DNA of 43,283 nt from Lachnospiraceae bacterium UBA5895 (lineage in GTDB: Bacteria; Bacillota; Clostridia; Lachnospirales; Lachnospiraceae), in NCBI GenBank assembly GCA_002431915.1, contig DJEP01000037.1:25566-68848 (forward strand), written 5' to 3'. The notes beneath the pieces are model-generated. The model made no database searches, was not told the DNA's origin, and worked only from the letters and a program-made list of their open reading frames with translations. How positions within the stretch are numbered: position 1 is the first letter of the stretch; each line of letters begins with the position of its first letter. Positions 16,037 through 24,371 of the stretch are shown here, one piece after another. The translations under genes and the position numbers were made by a program.

Positions 16037-18079
16037 TTAATCTCCGACACGATTCAGTGTCACATCATCCAAAGTTCCCCAACTATTCATATTACACTTA
16101 TACCTCACTCCAATAGTCAGGGTGCCGTCGGTGACTTTGATTCCGGAGACGGTGGGATTCTGCCAGTCGGCATAGCTGGTGAGCATAAAGGGATCCGCCA
16201 GCACCATGTCATCTACGACTGCATACAACTCCATGGAAGCATCCACAGACAGATCACCGCCCTGTGAGAAAGCGGACAGCTCATAAGTACCCGGCTCCAG
16301 ATCTGTGAAGCTCTGTTCGATGGAGAAATCCATGTCGGAAGTTCCGGACCAGAAGTGGAATGCAATATCACCGTTGTGAGCATCTGCTGCCTTCTCCTGA
16401 TAATCCGTAGGATTGTTCTCTCCGGAATATTCTATCGTCCACATGGAGGTATCGGCATCTTCGAAGCTGGGATTCTGCACGTAATTCACCCGTTCTACTG
16501 TTACGGTAGCAGTAACTTCGCTGCCGTCCTCCAGAGATCCTGTTACTGTGAAAGTACCACCGATCTCAGTATCAATTGCAGCCACATCATCCGCATTCCA
16601 GATAACGGGAACCTGCTCTGTTGAACGGTCATTATAGATGACGCTTACGGTCTCCGGAAGCTCGGCTTCGACACCGATATTACAGGACACCTCTACTGCG
16701 GGGATGCTCTCTACGGTCAGGGGAGCGGTAGCACCGTATTTCAGATACTTAAATACATTCAGAGAAGCCAGCGGATGCCCGGTGAAATCAAACATAGCCT
16801 GATTGTCCCAGGAAGACCCGCCGTAGTACTGTCCGGCATCCTTCGGGTCGTAATCGGAAGCGTAGCTGCTTGCCCAGCCGCTGCCGTATTTTTCCCAAAG
16901 GGCGGAATTGTCCGCATCTGCGGGACCGACCGGGATCCAGGTGCCTTCCCAGTAGAAGATGCCTTCGGCACCGGCTTCGCTGGCTGCTGCGCAGACATCC
17001 CGCACTTCATTCGCCTGTCCCTGTACGCTGGCGGAATAACCTTCTGCCAGGTCATCGGTTCCCTCCACACTGTTGGCGGAGCCGTCACCGTCTTCCGCGG
17101 TATAGCAATATGCATTTTCAGCGACATATACTTTTTTGCCATAAGTATCACGGATATGGGTAATTGCGTTTTTCAGATCATTCATCGTGCCGTGCCAGTA
17201 GGGATAGAAGGAGAGACCGACAATATCGTAATCAATCTCTTTCACCTGAAGTCCTGTGAGCAGCGTGTCCAGTTTCTTTATATCATCGATATTCGTGTAA
17301 TGCACAGCAACGAGAATCTCTTTGCCGGAATTCGCTGCTGCTTCCCGGACTGCTTTGCTGCCGGCAGCCAGGAGCTTTCTGACATTGGCGACGTCCGTCT
17401 CTCCTGACATCCCATTGTTGATCTCATTACCGATCTGCACCATGCCAACGTCCACACCGGCATCCAGAATCTGTGTGAGGCTGTCCAGCGTGAAACTGTA
17501 GAGAGCATCCGCCTTTCCTTCAATATCCATGCCTTCCCAGGCTTTGGGAACAAACTGTTTCTTAGGGTCTGCCCAAAAATCGGAATAATGAAAATCAATG
17601 CAGACTTTCATGCCATATTTCGTGGCACGCTGTCCGAGGGCGATTGCGGTTGCTACGTCATTGTTGCCACCGCCATAACCGTTGCCGTTTTCGTCGTAGG
17701 GATCATTCCAGACGCGGAGACGGATATAATTCACACCGGCCTGTGCCAGTGTCATAAATACATCCTGTTCTTCCCCATCAAAATTATAATATTTTACGCC
17801 ACTGTTCTCCAGGGCCAGTACTGCCGAAGTATCCATTCCCCTGTAAAAATCATCGGAAATGCCCTCCACCGGCTCCACATAAATGGTAGATTCCTCCGGA
17901 CCTTCCGGCATGGAAAAAGTGGATACAGTTGTGGCATCCGCAGTAGTTGTGGACTCCGCCACTGTATCTACGCTTCTTTGGTTCTGACTGCCACAGCCGG
18001 ACAGTCCGCCCAGGACCAGACCGGCACTGAGGCACAGAGCCAGCAGGCGTGTGTATGAATGCTTTGTAAAATGATGCAT
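16037..18079 (-). CDS. Arabinogalactan endo-beta-1,4-galactanase, GH53, with Ig-like and CBM61-like modules
   Basis: A 680-aa secreted lipoprotein. The signal peptide reaches a lipobox at GGLSGCGS. The GH53 domain, about residues 70-400, has the acid/base Glu in QIGNEINNG (near 219) and the nucleophile Glu in VAENAY (near 321), plus the RLRVWNDPYDENGNGYGGG family motif. It cleaves beta-1,4-galactan side chains of pectin. Next come a bacterial Ig-like domain (about 430-510) and a carboxyl-terminal beta-sandwich beginning NYVQNPSFED, consistent with CBM61, a galactan-binding module known on GH53 enzymes. The ATG at 18079 follows GGGAGGA; a longer reading to 18124 lacks such support. No galactan transporter or sugar regulator is nearby, so it is an isolated gene. 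Confidence 0.93.
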   Translation of the reverse strand: MHHFTKHSYTRLLALCLSAGLVLGGLSGCGSQNQRSVDTVAESTTTADATTVSTFSMPEGPEESTIYVEPVEGISDDFYRGMDTSAVLALENSGVKYYNFDGEEQDVFMTLAQAGVNYIRLRVWNDPYDENGNGYGGGNNDVATAIALGQRATKYGMKVCIDFHYSDFWADPKKQFVPKAWEGMDIEGKADALYSFTLDSLTQILDAGVDVGMVQIGNEINNGMSGETDVANVRKLLAAGSKAVREAAANSGKEILVAVHYTNIDDIKKLDTLLTGLQVKEIDYDIVGLSFYPYWHGTMNDLKNAITHIRDTYGKKVYVAENAYCYTAEDGDGSANSVEGTDDLAEGYSASVQGQANEVRDVCAAASEAGAEGIFYWEGTWIPVGPADADNSALWEKYGSGWASSYASDYDPKDAGQYYGGSSWDNQAMFDFTGHPLASLNVFKYLKYGATAPLTVESIPAVEVSCNIGVEAELPETVSVIYNDRSTEQVPVIWNADDVAAIDTEIGGTFTVTGSLEDGSEVTATVTVERVNYVQNPSFEDADTSMWTIEYSGENNPTDYQEKAADAHNGDIAFHFWSGTSDMDFSIEQSFTDLEPGTYELSAFSQGGDLSVDASMELYAVVDDMVLADPFMLTSYADWQNPTVSGIKVTDGTLTIGVRYKCNMNSWGTLDDVTLNRVGD

Positions 18080-18128
18080 AAGTAATCCTCCCGTAAAACG
18101 ATAATTGAACAACCGATTGCGCATATAT

Positions 18129-18205
18129 ATTATAGCACATTATTGTGTATAGACACCCAAAAAATATTGTAAAACTGCGCAACAAAATAAAAATGGCGTT
18201 GCGCA
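18129..18205 (-). promoter_or_regulatory. Galactanase promoter region with a TGCGCAAC dyad
   Basis: On the minus strand a TATAAT box lies at 18129-18134 without a good -35 at standard spacing, which suggests activator dependence. Upstream, TGCGCAAC (18176-18183) and GTTGCGCA (18198-18205) form an 8-bp dyad with a 14-bp gap, centred about 68 bp upstream of the expected start. The dyad could also be a weak hairpin. Confidence 0.4.
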
Positions 18206-18220
18206 TAAGATTCCGATGAA

Positions 18221-18253
18221 AAGAGCAGCGGTGCTGTATGCACGGCTGCTCTT
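18221..18253 (-). terminator. Terminator of the azlC-azlD-sulfatase transcript
   Basis: AAGAGCAGC (18221-18229) pairs with GCTGCTCTT (18245-18253), with an inner GTGC/GCAC stem and a 5-nt loop. On the minus strand it is followed by TTTTC, 23 nt beyond the sulfatase-fold gene stop. Confidence 0.75.
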
Positions 18254-18276
18254 AAGATTTGTGTATGAATATTGTC

Positions 18277-19998
18277 TTACGGGGTTCCCAGTCGGGAATC
18301 GTAGTAGTATTCGTTGCCGGTCCGGATCAGGGTGGACAGGTCGGAGGCGTGTCCGGTCTGGAGGTATTCCACCATGTGTTTTTCACCGACGCCGTCATTG
18401 AGGTCGTAATATAGATAGCGGCGATCTCTCTGCAGACCTTCCGTCCAGGCAAAGGCATCCTCTCCGGACTGTCCTTCCATTAAGTTCAGGAAAGATTCCG
18501 GCAGATCGGAGAAGGACAGGGGAATATCCGAAGTCGTGTATGGATGATGCTCGCCTACACCTTTTACGAACAGAATCGGGTTCTGTCTGGCTTCAAAGGT
18601 TCTGCCCTGGTCGGATAATTCGGAATTGAAGCCGTGATCCGCCATGACGACGATGACAGAGTTATCATACACACCGGCTTCTTTTAATTTGTTCAGATAA
18701 CTGTCCACCAGAGTCACGGAAGCCCGGATGCAGGTAGGATAATCCGAAGACTCCACAACATTCAGGTCTTCGTCATAACAGAAGGGAGCGTGGGCACCCT
18801 CCAGATGGATAAAGCGGAAACATTTGTCCGATGTCGTGGTGATATCGGTGGTTTGAAGGTCATCGTAGAAAGTACGGTCCCCCCATTCAAAGACATCGAA
18901 ATCATAGCTGTCAGGAAGCTTACGGACTTTGCCGAAATTATAAGCGATGGCGTAGCAATATGGTTTCAGGTCATAGGGAGCGAACTTGATTCCGCCCAGT
19001 TTTATTAACAGTTTGGCAAAGCTGAAATACGAAGTAACTTCCGCCTGAACCGGCTGCATGTTCTCAAAACGTCCCAGATTGCCCTCCGCAGAAGGGTTCA
19101 GCTCGCTGTCATAGATTCCCATGCGATAGGAATGGTCTTCTAATGCCTGGAATACCGGCGAATCTGCAAACACCGTATTCAGATAATCGTTATAAGTACG
19201 GTCGTTCTCATACCAGAAGCCGGATAGAATATAAGGCACGGCATGCTTGGTACAGGAATAGGCACCTACCGTGTTGGTATAATAGGTGAAATCTTCAAAA
19301 GTATCTTCCATTCCGTCCATTTCACCATTTGCAATCATCTGATTCAAAGTCGGTGCATCGACGGCATCCAGCAGGAGAATAATAAAGTTGGTGTCATCCG
19401 ACAGTTCAAACATGTTTTCCTTGGTGGCGGTCAGTACATCTTTGTTCAGACTTTTTCCCGAGGACAGAGACAGGGTAAACAGTGTCACCAAAAGCATCAA
19501 CGCCATGCAGAAGCTTACGATTCCGGCGGCTTTCAGGAATTTCTGCAGATGAAATATTCGGATCAGTACGATAAATACGATCAGCAGGATGATCCATAAG
19601 CCGATGGATTTAAAACGGGAAGCCTGGTACTGGTTCCAGTCAATTGCCAGTCCGTCTAATCCCGGCAGACCGGAGATCAGAAAAGTTCCCTGAATATAGG
19701 AACAGATCATCACCAGCGCAAAGCCTGCGGATGCAATCTGATAAAGCTTATGAGAGATCAGATTGCAGAAAAACAACAGCAGTACACAGGCAAGCGCCGC
19801 AACCGCAAAAGTTCCCAAAACTGCGGGAAGCATAGTATACAGAGTGAACCAGAAGCTGGACTGATTTGTTAAAAACAGCTCCGTGGGTGCATACACGAAT
19901 AATAAAAAGCAGGTGGAAATTGCGATAACGGCACCGTCACCCATGGAACGGAGGATATCCGGCAAATTTCTTTTCACTTTTTTCTCAGATACAGACAT
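18277..19998 (-). CDS. Membrane-anchored sulfatase-fold (alkaline phosphatase superfamily) enzyme
   Basis: A 573-aa protein with about five hydrophobic helices in the first 185 residues, followed by an extracytoplasmic domain of the sulfatase/phosphoglycerol-transferase type. Metal-binding signs are IILLLDAVDAPT at the first strand and VVMADHGFN late in the domain, plus FIHLEGAHAPF. The expected nucleophile region reads GAYSCTKHAVPYILSG, so Ser, Cys or Thr there could be catalytic. This architecture transfers or hydrolyses phospho-glycerol or phosphoethanolamine groups on cell envelope polymers, but the LtaS signature is not clear and substrate is unknown. GAGGAG precedes the ATG. It lies 19 nt after azlD and is probably co-transcribed. 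Confidence 0.8.
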   Translation of the reverse strand: MSVSEKKVKRNLPDILRSMGDGAVIAISTCFLLFVYAPTELFLTNQSSFWFTLYTMLPAVLGTFAVAALACVLLLFFCNLISHKLYQIASAGFALVMICSYIQGTFLISGLPGLDGLAIDWNQYQASRFKSIGLWIILLIVFIVLIRIFHLQKFLKAAGIVSFCMALMLLVTLFTLSLSSGKSLNKDVLTATKENMFELSDDTNFIILLLDAVDAPTLNQMIANGEMDGMEDTFEDFTYYTNTVGAYSCTKHAVPYILSGFWYENDRTYNDYLNTVFADSPVFQALEDHSYRMGIYDSELNPSAEGNLGRFENMQPVQAEVTSYFSFAKLLIKLGGIKFAPYDLKPYCYAIAYNFGKVRKLPDSYDFDVFEWGDRTFYDDLQTTDITTTSDKCFRFIHLEGAHAPFCYDEDLNVVESSDYPTCIRASVTLVDSYLNKLKEAGVYDNSVIVVMADHGFNSELSDQGRTFEARQNPILFVKGVGEHHPYTTSDIPLSFSDLPESFLNLMEGQSGEDAFAWTEGLQRDRRYLYYDLNDGVGEKHMVEYLQTGHASDLSTLIRTGNEYYYDSRLGTP

Positions 19999-20017
19999 TC
20001 CAAAATCTCCTCAAAAT

Positions 20018-20317
20018 CTACACAAACAACTCAATCACGAACACCAGCACACAGCAGATCACGGATACCGGGAACAGTCCGGCTCCCAGCCAGGCGGCGA
20101 TGATTCCGGCAATGAGTGCCACCAGTCCGGAAATGGGAGTCTGGGTAGCGTGGATGATCGCCGGGAAGGTCATAACTGCCAGCGTCACATAAGGTACATA
20201 GTACAAAAAAGACTGAATGAACTGATTCTTGATCGGCTTACGGATCAGGGTCAGGGGCAGAACACGAATCGTATAGGAGACGGCTGCCATAACGGCAATG
20301 TAGATATAATTATTCAT
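20018..20317 (-). CDS. azlD: AzlD-family branched-chain amino acid export subunit
   Basis: A 99-aa protein with three to four hydrophobic helices, of the AzlD size and pattern (YIAVMAAVSYTIRVLPLTLI; VTLAVMTFPAIIHATQ). AzlD is the small partner of AzlC; the pair exports branched-chain amino acids or analogues. The start overlaps the end of azlC by 8 nt, supporting coupled translation. It is followed closely by the sulfatase-fold gene. Confidence 0.88.
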   Translation of the reverse strand: MNNYIYIAVMAAVSYTIRVLPLTLIRKPIKNQFIQSFLYYVPYVTLAVMTFPAIIHATQTPISGLVALIAGIIAAWLGAGLFPVSVICCVLVFVIELFV

Positions 20318-21083
20318 TTACGTTGTCTCCTTTCTGTACAGAAGCGTTAGCTTCATCAACGTTGTTTTCGGATGCCTCCTGCTTTACCGGGAACAGGATC
20401 GCTGCCGCACCGGAGATGATCACGGTCAGCAGAATAGTCCTCGTGCCTTCCGACAGAGAAGAAACGCCGGGAAGATAGTTACAGACAAAACTAAGGGCAA
20501 AGCTGATGGCTGCCAGCGCTGCCACGATCTTACTTTTTCTCGCAGGCGGGATAATGATGGCTAAGAACATGCCATACAAAGCAACACTCAGCGCGCTGAC
20601 GGCACGTAAGGGCAGCGCATTGCCGGCGATGATTCCGCAGGCGGTTCCTCCTGCCCATGCCGGAGCAGCGAGCAGGATTGCACCGTAGGTATAGTACGGA
20701 TTCAGAATGCCGGGGCGGGCAATGGTGATGCCGAACAGCTCGTCCGTCACATCATATGCAATGATCAGACGATGGAAAAAAGGAGTCTGGGGGGAGAATT
20801 TCTGTGCCAGCGCACAGCTCATGAGCAGATATCTGGCATTCGCGATCAGCGTGATGATCGCCACCTCCAGATATGTTGCCTGAGCAGCCACCAGGGTAAA
20901 TGCTGCGTATTCTCCGGCGGAAGCATTATTCAGAAGACTGGCAATGAATCCCTGCAGGGGAGTGAAACCTGCGTGTCTTGCGGCAATTCCCAGGGAGAAA
21001 GATACGGCGAAATATCCCAGTGCAATGGGAAAACCGTCCCGCATGCCGTCGCAGAATACTTTTCTGCTGAATTTATCATTCAT
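20310..21083 (-). CDS. azlC: AzlC-family branched-chain amino acid exporter large subunit
   Basis: A 257-aa membrane protein with the AzlC opening (DGFPIALGYFAVSFSLGIAARHAGF) and the central NARYLLMSCALAQKF segment of the family. It works with AzlD in exporting branched-chain amino acids. The last 25 residues form a charged cytoplasmic tail (EASENNVDEANASVQKG), longer than I would expect. First gene of a minus-strand operon azlC-azlD-sulfatase. A minus-strand TATAAT at 21132-21137 may be its -10 box; the -35 is weak. Confidence 0.9.
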   Translation of the reverse strand: MNDKFSRKVFCDGMRDGFPIALGYFAVSFSLGIAARHAGFTPLQGFIASLLNNASAGEYAAFTLVAAQATYLEVAIITLIANARYLLMSCALAQKFSPQTPFFHRLIIAYDVTDELFGITIARPGILNPYYTYGAILLAAPAWAGGTACGIIAGNALPLRAVSALSVALYGMFLAIIIPPARKSKIVAALAAISFALSFVCNYLPGVSSLSEGTRTILLTVIISGAAAILFPVKQEASENNVDEANASVQKGDNVNE

Positions 21084-21236
21084 AATTATAATTCCTCATC
21101 TTTCTGTAAGGCGCCTTTGGGCGCATATGTTCTATTATAGCGCACATTCGAACCGGAGAAAAGGAGTAAAATTAATGTATATCGCTACATTTTCCACATA
21201 AATATAGGATAAGTAAGTGTCCGTGGTGGATAATGT

Positions 21237-21668
21237 ATGAAGAATAAGCGGAAATGGTGGAAAAACAGTGTGATCCTGATACCGGTAATGTGTGTGCTGC
21301 TGTTAACGGGATGCGGTCTGCTTCAGAAAGAAAAAATCAAGCTCAGAGATCTGGATTTTACAGTACTCAGTGAGGAAAAAATTCCGGAAGAATTAAAGAC
21401 AGTGATTGCAGAGAAAGGAAACGAACCTTTTCAGCTGACCTACAGCGATAATCAGAATCTCTATATCAGTATCGGCTACGGGCAGCAGAAGACCGGTGGC
21501 TACAGTATCGCTGTGGACGAATTATACCTGACGGACGATGCCATTCATGTCAGCACCAGCCTCTTAGGTCCCGATATTACCGGACAAAAAGAAGGCGCAG
21601 GGAAACCTACCACACCTTACATTGTGATCAAGACAGAACTTTTGAAAAAAACTGTGCTCTATGAGTAG
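21237..21668 (+). CDS. PrcB-like lipoprotein, unknown function
   Basis: A 143-aa lipoprotein: a basic amino terminus (MKNKRKWWKNSV), a hydrophobic core and the lipobox LLLTGCG put the mature Cys near residue 26. The rest (FTVLSEEKIPEELKTVIAEK; ISIGYGQQKTGGYSIAVDEL; TPYIVIKTE) matches the PrcB carboxyl-terminal domain pattern with its conserved G-x-x-x-T-G-G-Y-x-I segment. Such small lipoproteins are widespread in Clostridia and have no firm function. GGTGGA precedes the start. Divergent from azlC. The next gene begins 77 nt downstream and might be co-transcribed. Confidence 0.75.
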   Translation: MKNKRKWWKNSVILIPVMCVLLLTGCGLLQKEKIKLRDLDFTVLSEEKIPEELKTVIAEKGNEPFQLTYSDNQNLYISIGYGQQKTGGYSIAVDELYLTDDAIHVSTSLLGPDITGQKEGAGKPTTPYIVIKTELLKKTVLYE

Positions 21669-21745
21669 AAACAGGATTGCTTTCTTTCATGTTATGTGCC
21701 ATAATGTGCAACGATAATGGAATCATATCATGCGGAGGTGGAAAA

Positions 21746-22543
21746 ATGCAGCGTAAAATACACGGACAGATGTCGGAATCTTTTCTGATTGCCGGAATAT
21801 TGTCGATCTCCGGCGGTCTGCAGGATGCTTATACTTATATGTACCGGGGCAAAGTATTTGCCAATGCACAGACCGGTAATATCGTGCTGCTGGCACAGAA
21901 TCTGGTAGACCGGAACTGGCAGACGGCGCTTCGTTATTTTTCCCCGTTGCTGTTTTTTGCCCTGGGAGTGGCAATGGCGGAATGCATCCGCATGAAATAT
22001 CAGACGGCGCAGAAGATTCATTGGAGACAGCTGGTACTTGTAATCGAAATACTTTTATTGTTTGCAGTCGGATTTTTCCCGAATGACATTGATCTGCTGG
22101 CCAATGCCATGGTATCTTTTGCCTGCGCTATGCAGGTACAGGCATTCCGTAAGGTGAACGGCTACGCTTTTGCCAGTACCATGTGTATCGGCAATCTGCG
22201 CAGCGGCATGGAATCCCTGTGTGCCTACGGCAAGACGAAGGATAAAAAAATATTGCGGAAATCCGGTTATTATTTCGGGATCATTTTCCTGTTCGCTGTC
22301 GGTGCGGCATTGGGCGGACATATGATCAAATACATAGGAGCGAAGACCATCTGGATCTCCTGCCTGATTTTACTGATCAGTTTCCTATGTATGTTCATTA
22401 AGGAAGAAAAAGAGGAGCACCCCGAGATCGCCAAAGAGGAGCAGGAGATTTGGGATAATCTGAAAAATATCCGCAAGGAAGCCAAGGATGTGGAACATAT
22501 CTTAGAAGATGACATCCGTTCACAGATAGAAAAGAAAAAGTAA
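21746..22543 (+). CDS. DUF1275 (YoaK-type) membrane protein
   Basis: A 265-aa protein with six predicted hydrophobic helices. The opening SESFLIAGILSISGGLQDAY and the FANAQTGNIVLL segment are the DUF1275 signature; the carboxyl end is a long charged tail of about 50 residues (KEEKEEHPEIAKEEQEIW). Function is unknown; a transport role is often supposed. The frame is open from 21677, but the ATG at 21746 follows GCGGAGGTGG at the right distance and begins where family members begin. A terminator follows immediately. Confidence 0.85.
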   Translation: MQRKIHGQMSESFLIAGILSISGGLQDAYTYMYRGKVFANAQTGNIVLLAQNLVDRNWQTALRYFSPLLFFALGVAMAECIRMKYQTAQKIHWRQLVLVIEILLLFAVGFFPNDIDLLANAMVSFACAMQVQAFRKVNGYAFASTMCIGNLRSGMESLCAYGKTKDKKILRKSGYYFGIIFLFAVGAALGGHMIKYIGAKTIWISCLILLISFLCMFIKEEKEEHPEIAKEEQEIWDNLKNIRKEAKDVEHILEDDIRSQIEKKK

Positions 22544-22557
22544 CAGCTGTATTTAAG

Positions 22558-22595
22558 AAATTCCCGGCAGAAGAAATTCCGCCGGGAATTTTGTC
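22558..22595 (+). terminator. Terminator after the DUF1275 gene
   Basis: AAATTCCCGGC at 22558-22568 pairs with GCCGGGAATTT at 22581-22591 (11 bp) with a T-rich tail. The tail overlaps the -35 box of the next promoter. Confidence 0.85.
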
Positions 22596-22619
22596 AAAAG
22601 TAAAAATTTGTAGTATAAT
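22591..22619 (+). promoter_or_regulatory. Promoter of the EamA transporter gene
   Basis: TTGTCA at 22591-22596 and TATAAT at 22614-22619, with a 17-bp spacer. It abuts the preceding terminator, making the transporter gene independently transcribed. Confidence 0.8.
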
Positions 22620-22652
22620 GACAGATATTTTGCGTTAAGAGGAGTAACAGAA

Positions 22653-23591
22653 ATGAAAAAAACAGAGATTTTACAGAAAACCTGGGTCGTCTGCGCCCTG
22701 GCACTGGTATGTACCTTCTTGTGGGGAAGTGCCTCCCCCTGTATCAAGCTGGGGTATGCCCTGTTCCGGATCCCTTCCGGAGAGACCTGGACGCAGATCC
22801 TGTTTGCCGGAATGCGTTTCGTATTAGCGGGAATTCTGACAGTGCTGATCGGAAGCCTCTTACAGAAAAAGGCACTGGTGCCCACGAAAACTTCCGCACC
22901 CAGTATTGTGAAGCTGGCAATTTTCCAGACGATTTTGCAGTATATTTTTTTCTACATCGGACTGGCGCATAACAGTGGAGTAAAGGCTTCCATCATCAAC
23001 GGTTCCAACACCTTTTTCGTAATTCTGGTGTCTGCCCTGATCTTCCGTCAGGAGAAGCTGAATCTTAAGAAGGTACTGGGATGTATTATCGGTTTCGCCG
23101 GCGTCATCGTCGTCAGCATGAACGGACAGAAGATCGACATGGATTTAAGCCTGATGGGAGACGGCAGCCTGTTTTTGTGCGCTCTGTCCTATGCGGTGTC
23201 TTCCTGCCTGATGAAGAAATATTCCAAAAAGGATAACCCGGTCATGCTCAGCGGTTACCAGTTCATCTTAGGCGGTATCGTCATGGTCATCCTGGGATTT
23301 AGCCTGGGCGGCAGAATCACACATGTGTCCGCAAGTGCTCTGTTAATGCTGTTCTATCTGGCATGCATCTCCGCGGTGGCATATTCCCTGTGGGGCATTC
23401 TGCTAAAATACAATCCCGTCTCCAAGGTAGCCATCTTCGGATTCACGAATCCGGTATTTGGCGTGCTGCTGTCCGCATGGTGGCTGGGAGAAGGCTCCGC
23501 GGAGCTGGGATGGAATGCGTTGATTGCATTAGTTCTGGTATGTATCGGTATCTGTATCGTTAATGTAAAGAAAACACCGGAAATAAAATAA
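22653..23591 (+). CDS. DMT-superfamily transporter (EamA family)
   Basis: A 312-aa membrane protein with ten hydrophobic helices arranged as two EamA repeats. The first repeat includes the FLWGSASPCIKLGYAL opening and the GVKASIINGSNTFFVILVSA segment, the second ALSYAVSSCLMKKYSKK and YSLWGILLKYNPVSKVAIF. Family members export metabolites or amino acids; the substrate is not predictable. AAGAGGAG precedes the ATG. It has its own promoter and is convergent with the YjbR/MGMT gene, 13 nt apart, with no obvious terminator between. Confidence 0.9.
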   Translation: MKKTEILQKTWVVCALALVCTFLWGSASPCIKLGYALFRIPSGETWTQILFAGMRFVLAGILTVLIGSLLQKKALVPTKTSAPSIVKLAIFQTILQYIFFYIGLAHNSGVKASIINGSNTFFVILVSALIFRQEKLNLKKVLGCIIGFAGVIVVSMNGQKIDMDLSLMGDGSLFLCALSYAVSSCLMKKYSKKDNPVMLSGYQFILGGIVMVILGFSLGGRITHVSASALLMLFYLACISAVAYSLWGILLKYNPVSKVAIFGFTNPVFGVLLSAWWLGEGSAELGWNALIALVLVCIGICIVNVKKTPEIK

Positions 23592-23604
23592 CATAGTCAT
23601 GGGT

Positions 23605-24231
23605 TTACAGTGTTATTCTGTATTTCTCTAAATTAACCCGGTTATTTATAACCTCAATGCCGTCGGCCCGTAAGCGGTTGGCCTGCTCATCGGCACCGCC
23701 GAAAGCGAAGGCACCGGAGAGCTCTCCCCTGGAATTGACGACCCGGTAGCAGGGAATGTGGTCGGGATCCGGATTTTTATGCAGGGCATTGCCCACGGCC
23801 CGTGCCATTTTCGGCTCACCGGCCATGGCAGCGACCTGACCGTAGGTGGCAACACAACCTTTCGGAATCCGTTTCACTGCTTCATAGATCCGTTTTGTGG
23901 GACTGTCGGTGATGAGATCATAGCTCTCCGCAATCATCCGGCGGATATCCTCATCGGGAATGGTGCCGTCTAAGATAATGGTGTTCCAGTGTTCTTTATT
24001 CTGATGATATGCGGGAATGACGGAGGGAAAAGTACTGCGCCAGAAATCCCGCCAGGCAGGATCTGTTTTTACATTCAGATGCAGAACCCCATCCTTTTCA
24101 TACGTCCATAAAAATGCCTTTTTACTGCCCTTCACCCGTACCAGCTGCCAGCCTGGATCGTGGAAGGGCATTTCTGTATAAGTATCCGGAAAAGACAATC
24201 CATACTTCAGTGCTTCTTCTCTTGTTTTCAT
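23605..24231 (-). CDS. Fusion of MmcQ/YjbR domain and MGMT/ATL-type alkyltransferase domain
   Basis: A 208-aa protein of two parts. Residues 1-115 look like MmcQ/YjbR (CyaY-like fold): TYTEMPFHDPGWQLVRVKGSKKAF, then HWNTIILDGTIPDEDIRRMI. Residues 118-208 match the DNA-binding domain of O6-alkylguanine transferases: PKGCVATYGQVAAMAGEPKMARAVGNALHKNP is a textbook helix-turn-helix with the arginine finger region. The active-site motif reads PCYRV instead of PCHRV, so the Cys is kept but the His next to it is Tyr. It may be an alkyltransferase-like lesion sensor or a weak methyltransferase; the fusion suggests DNA alkylation repair. AAAAGGAG precedes the start. Confidence 0.85.
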   Translation of the reverse strand: MKTREEALKYGLSFPDTYTEMPFHDPGWQLVRVKGSKKAFLWTYEKDGVLHLNVKTDPAWRDFWRSTFPSVIPAYHQNKEHWNTIILDGTIPDEDIRRMIAESYDLITDSPTKRIYEAVKRIPKGCVATYGQVAAMAGEPKMARAVGNALHKNPDPDHIPCYRVVNSRGELSGAFAFGGADEQANRLRADGIEVINNRVNLEKYRITL

Positions 24232-24371
24232 TTTTCAGGATCTCCTTTTTTCTAGGAATCATTCACCATTATTTTACTATAACTCCCTTTTCTTTTCTAT
24301 GAAAACATGGTAAACTTTTCCGAGAAACAGGTCATGGAAACGGACTGCAAAAGCCCGGGAACGGAGACAAT

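Noticed and set aside
18277..19998. Lipoteichoic acid synthase (LtaS)
   Set aside because: Five helices and the superfamily fold fit, but the LtaS nucleophile motif and spacing are not present, so only a general sulfatase-fold call is made.
24232..24371. PyrR attenuator or riboswitch before pyrC
   Set aside because: No anti-antiterminator motif or terminator was visible in the 140-bp gap.
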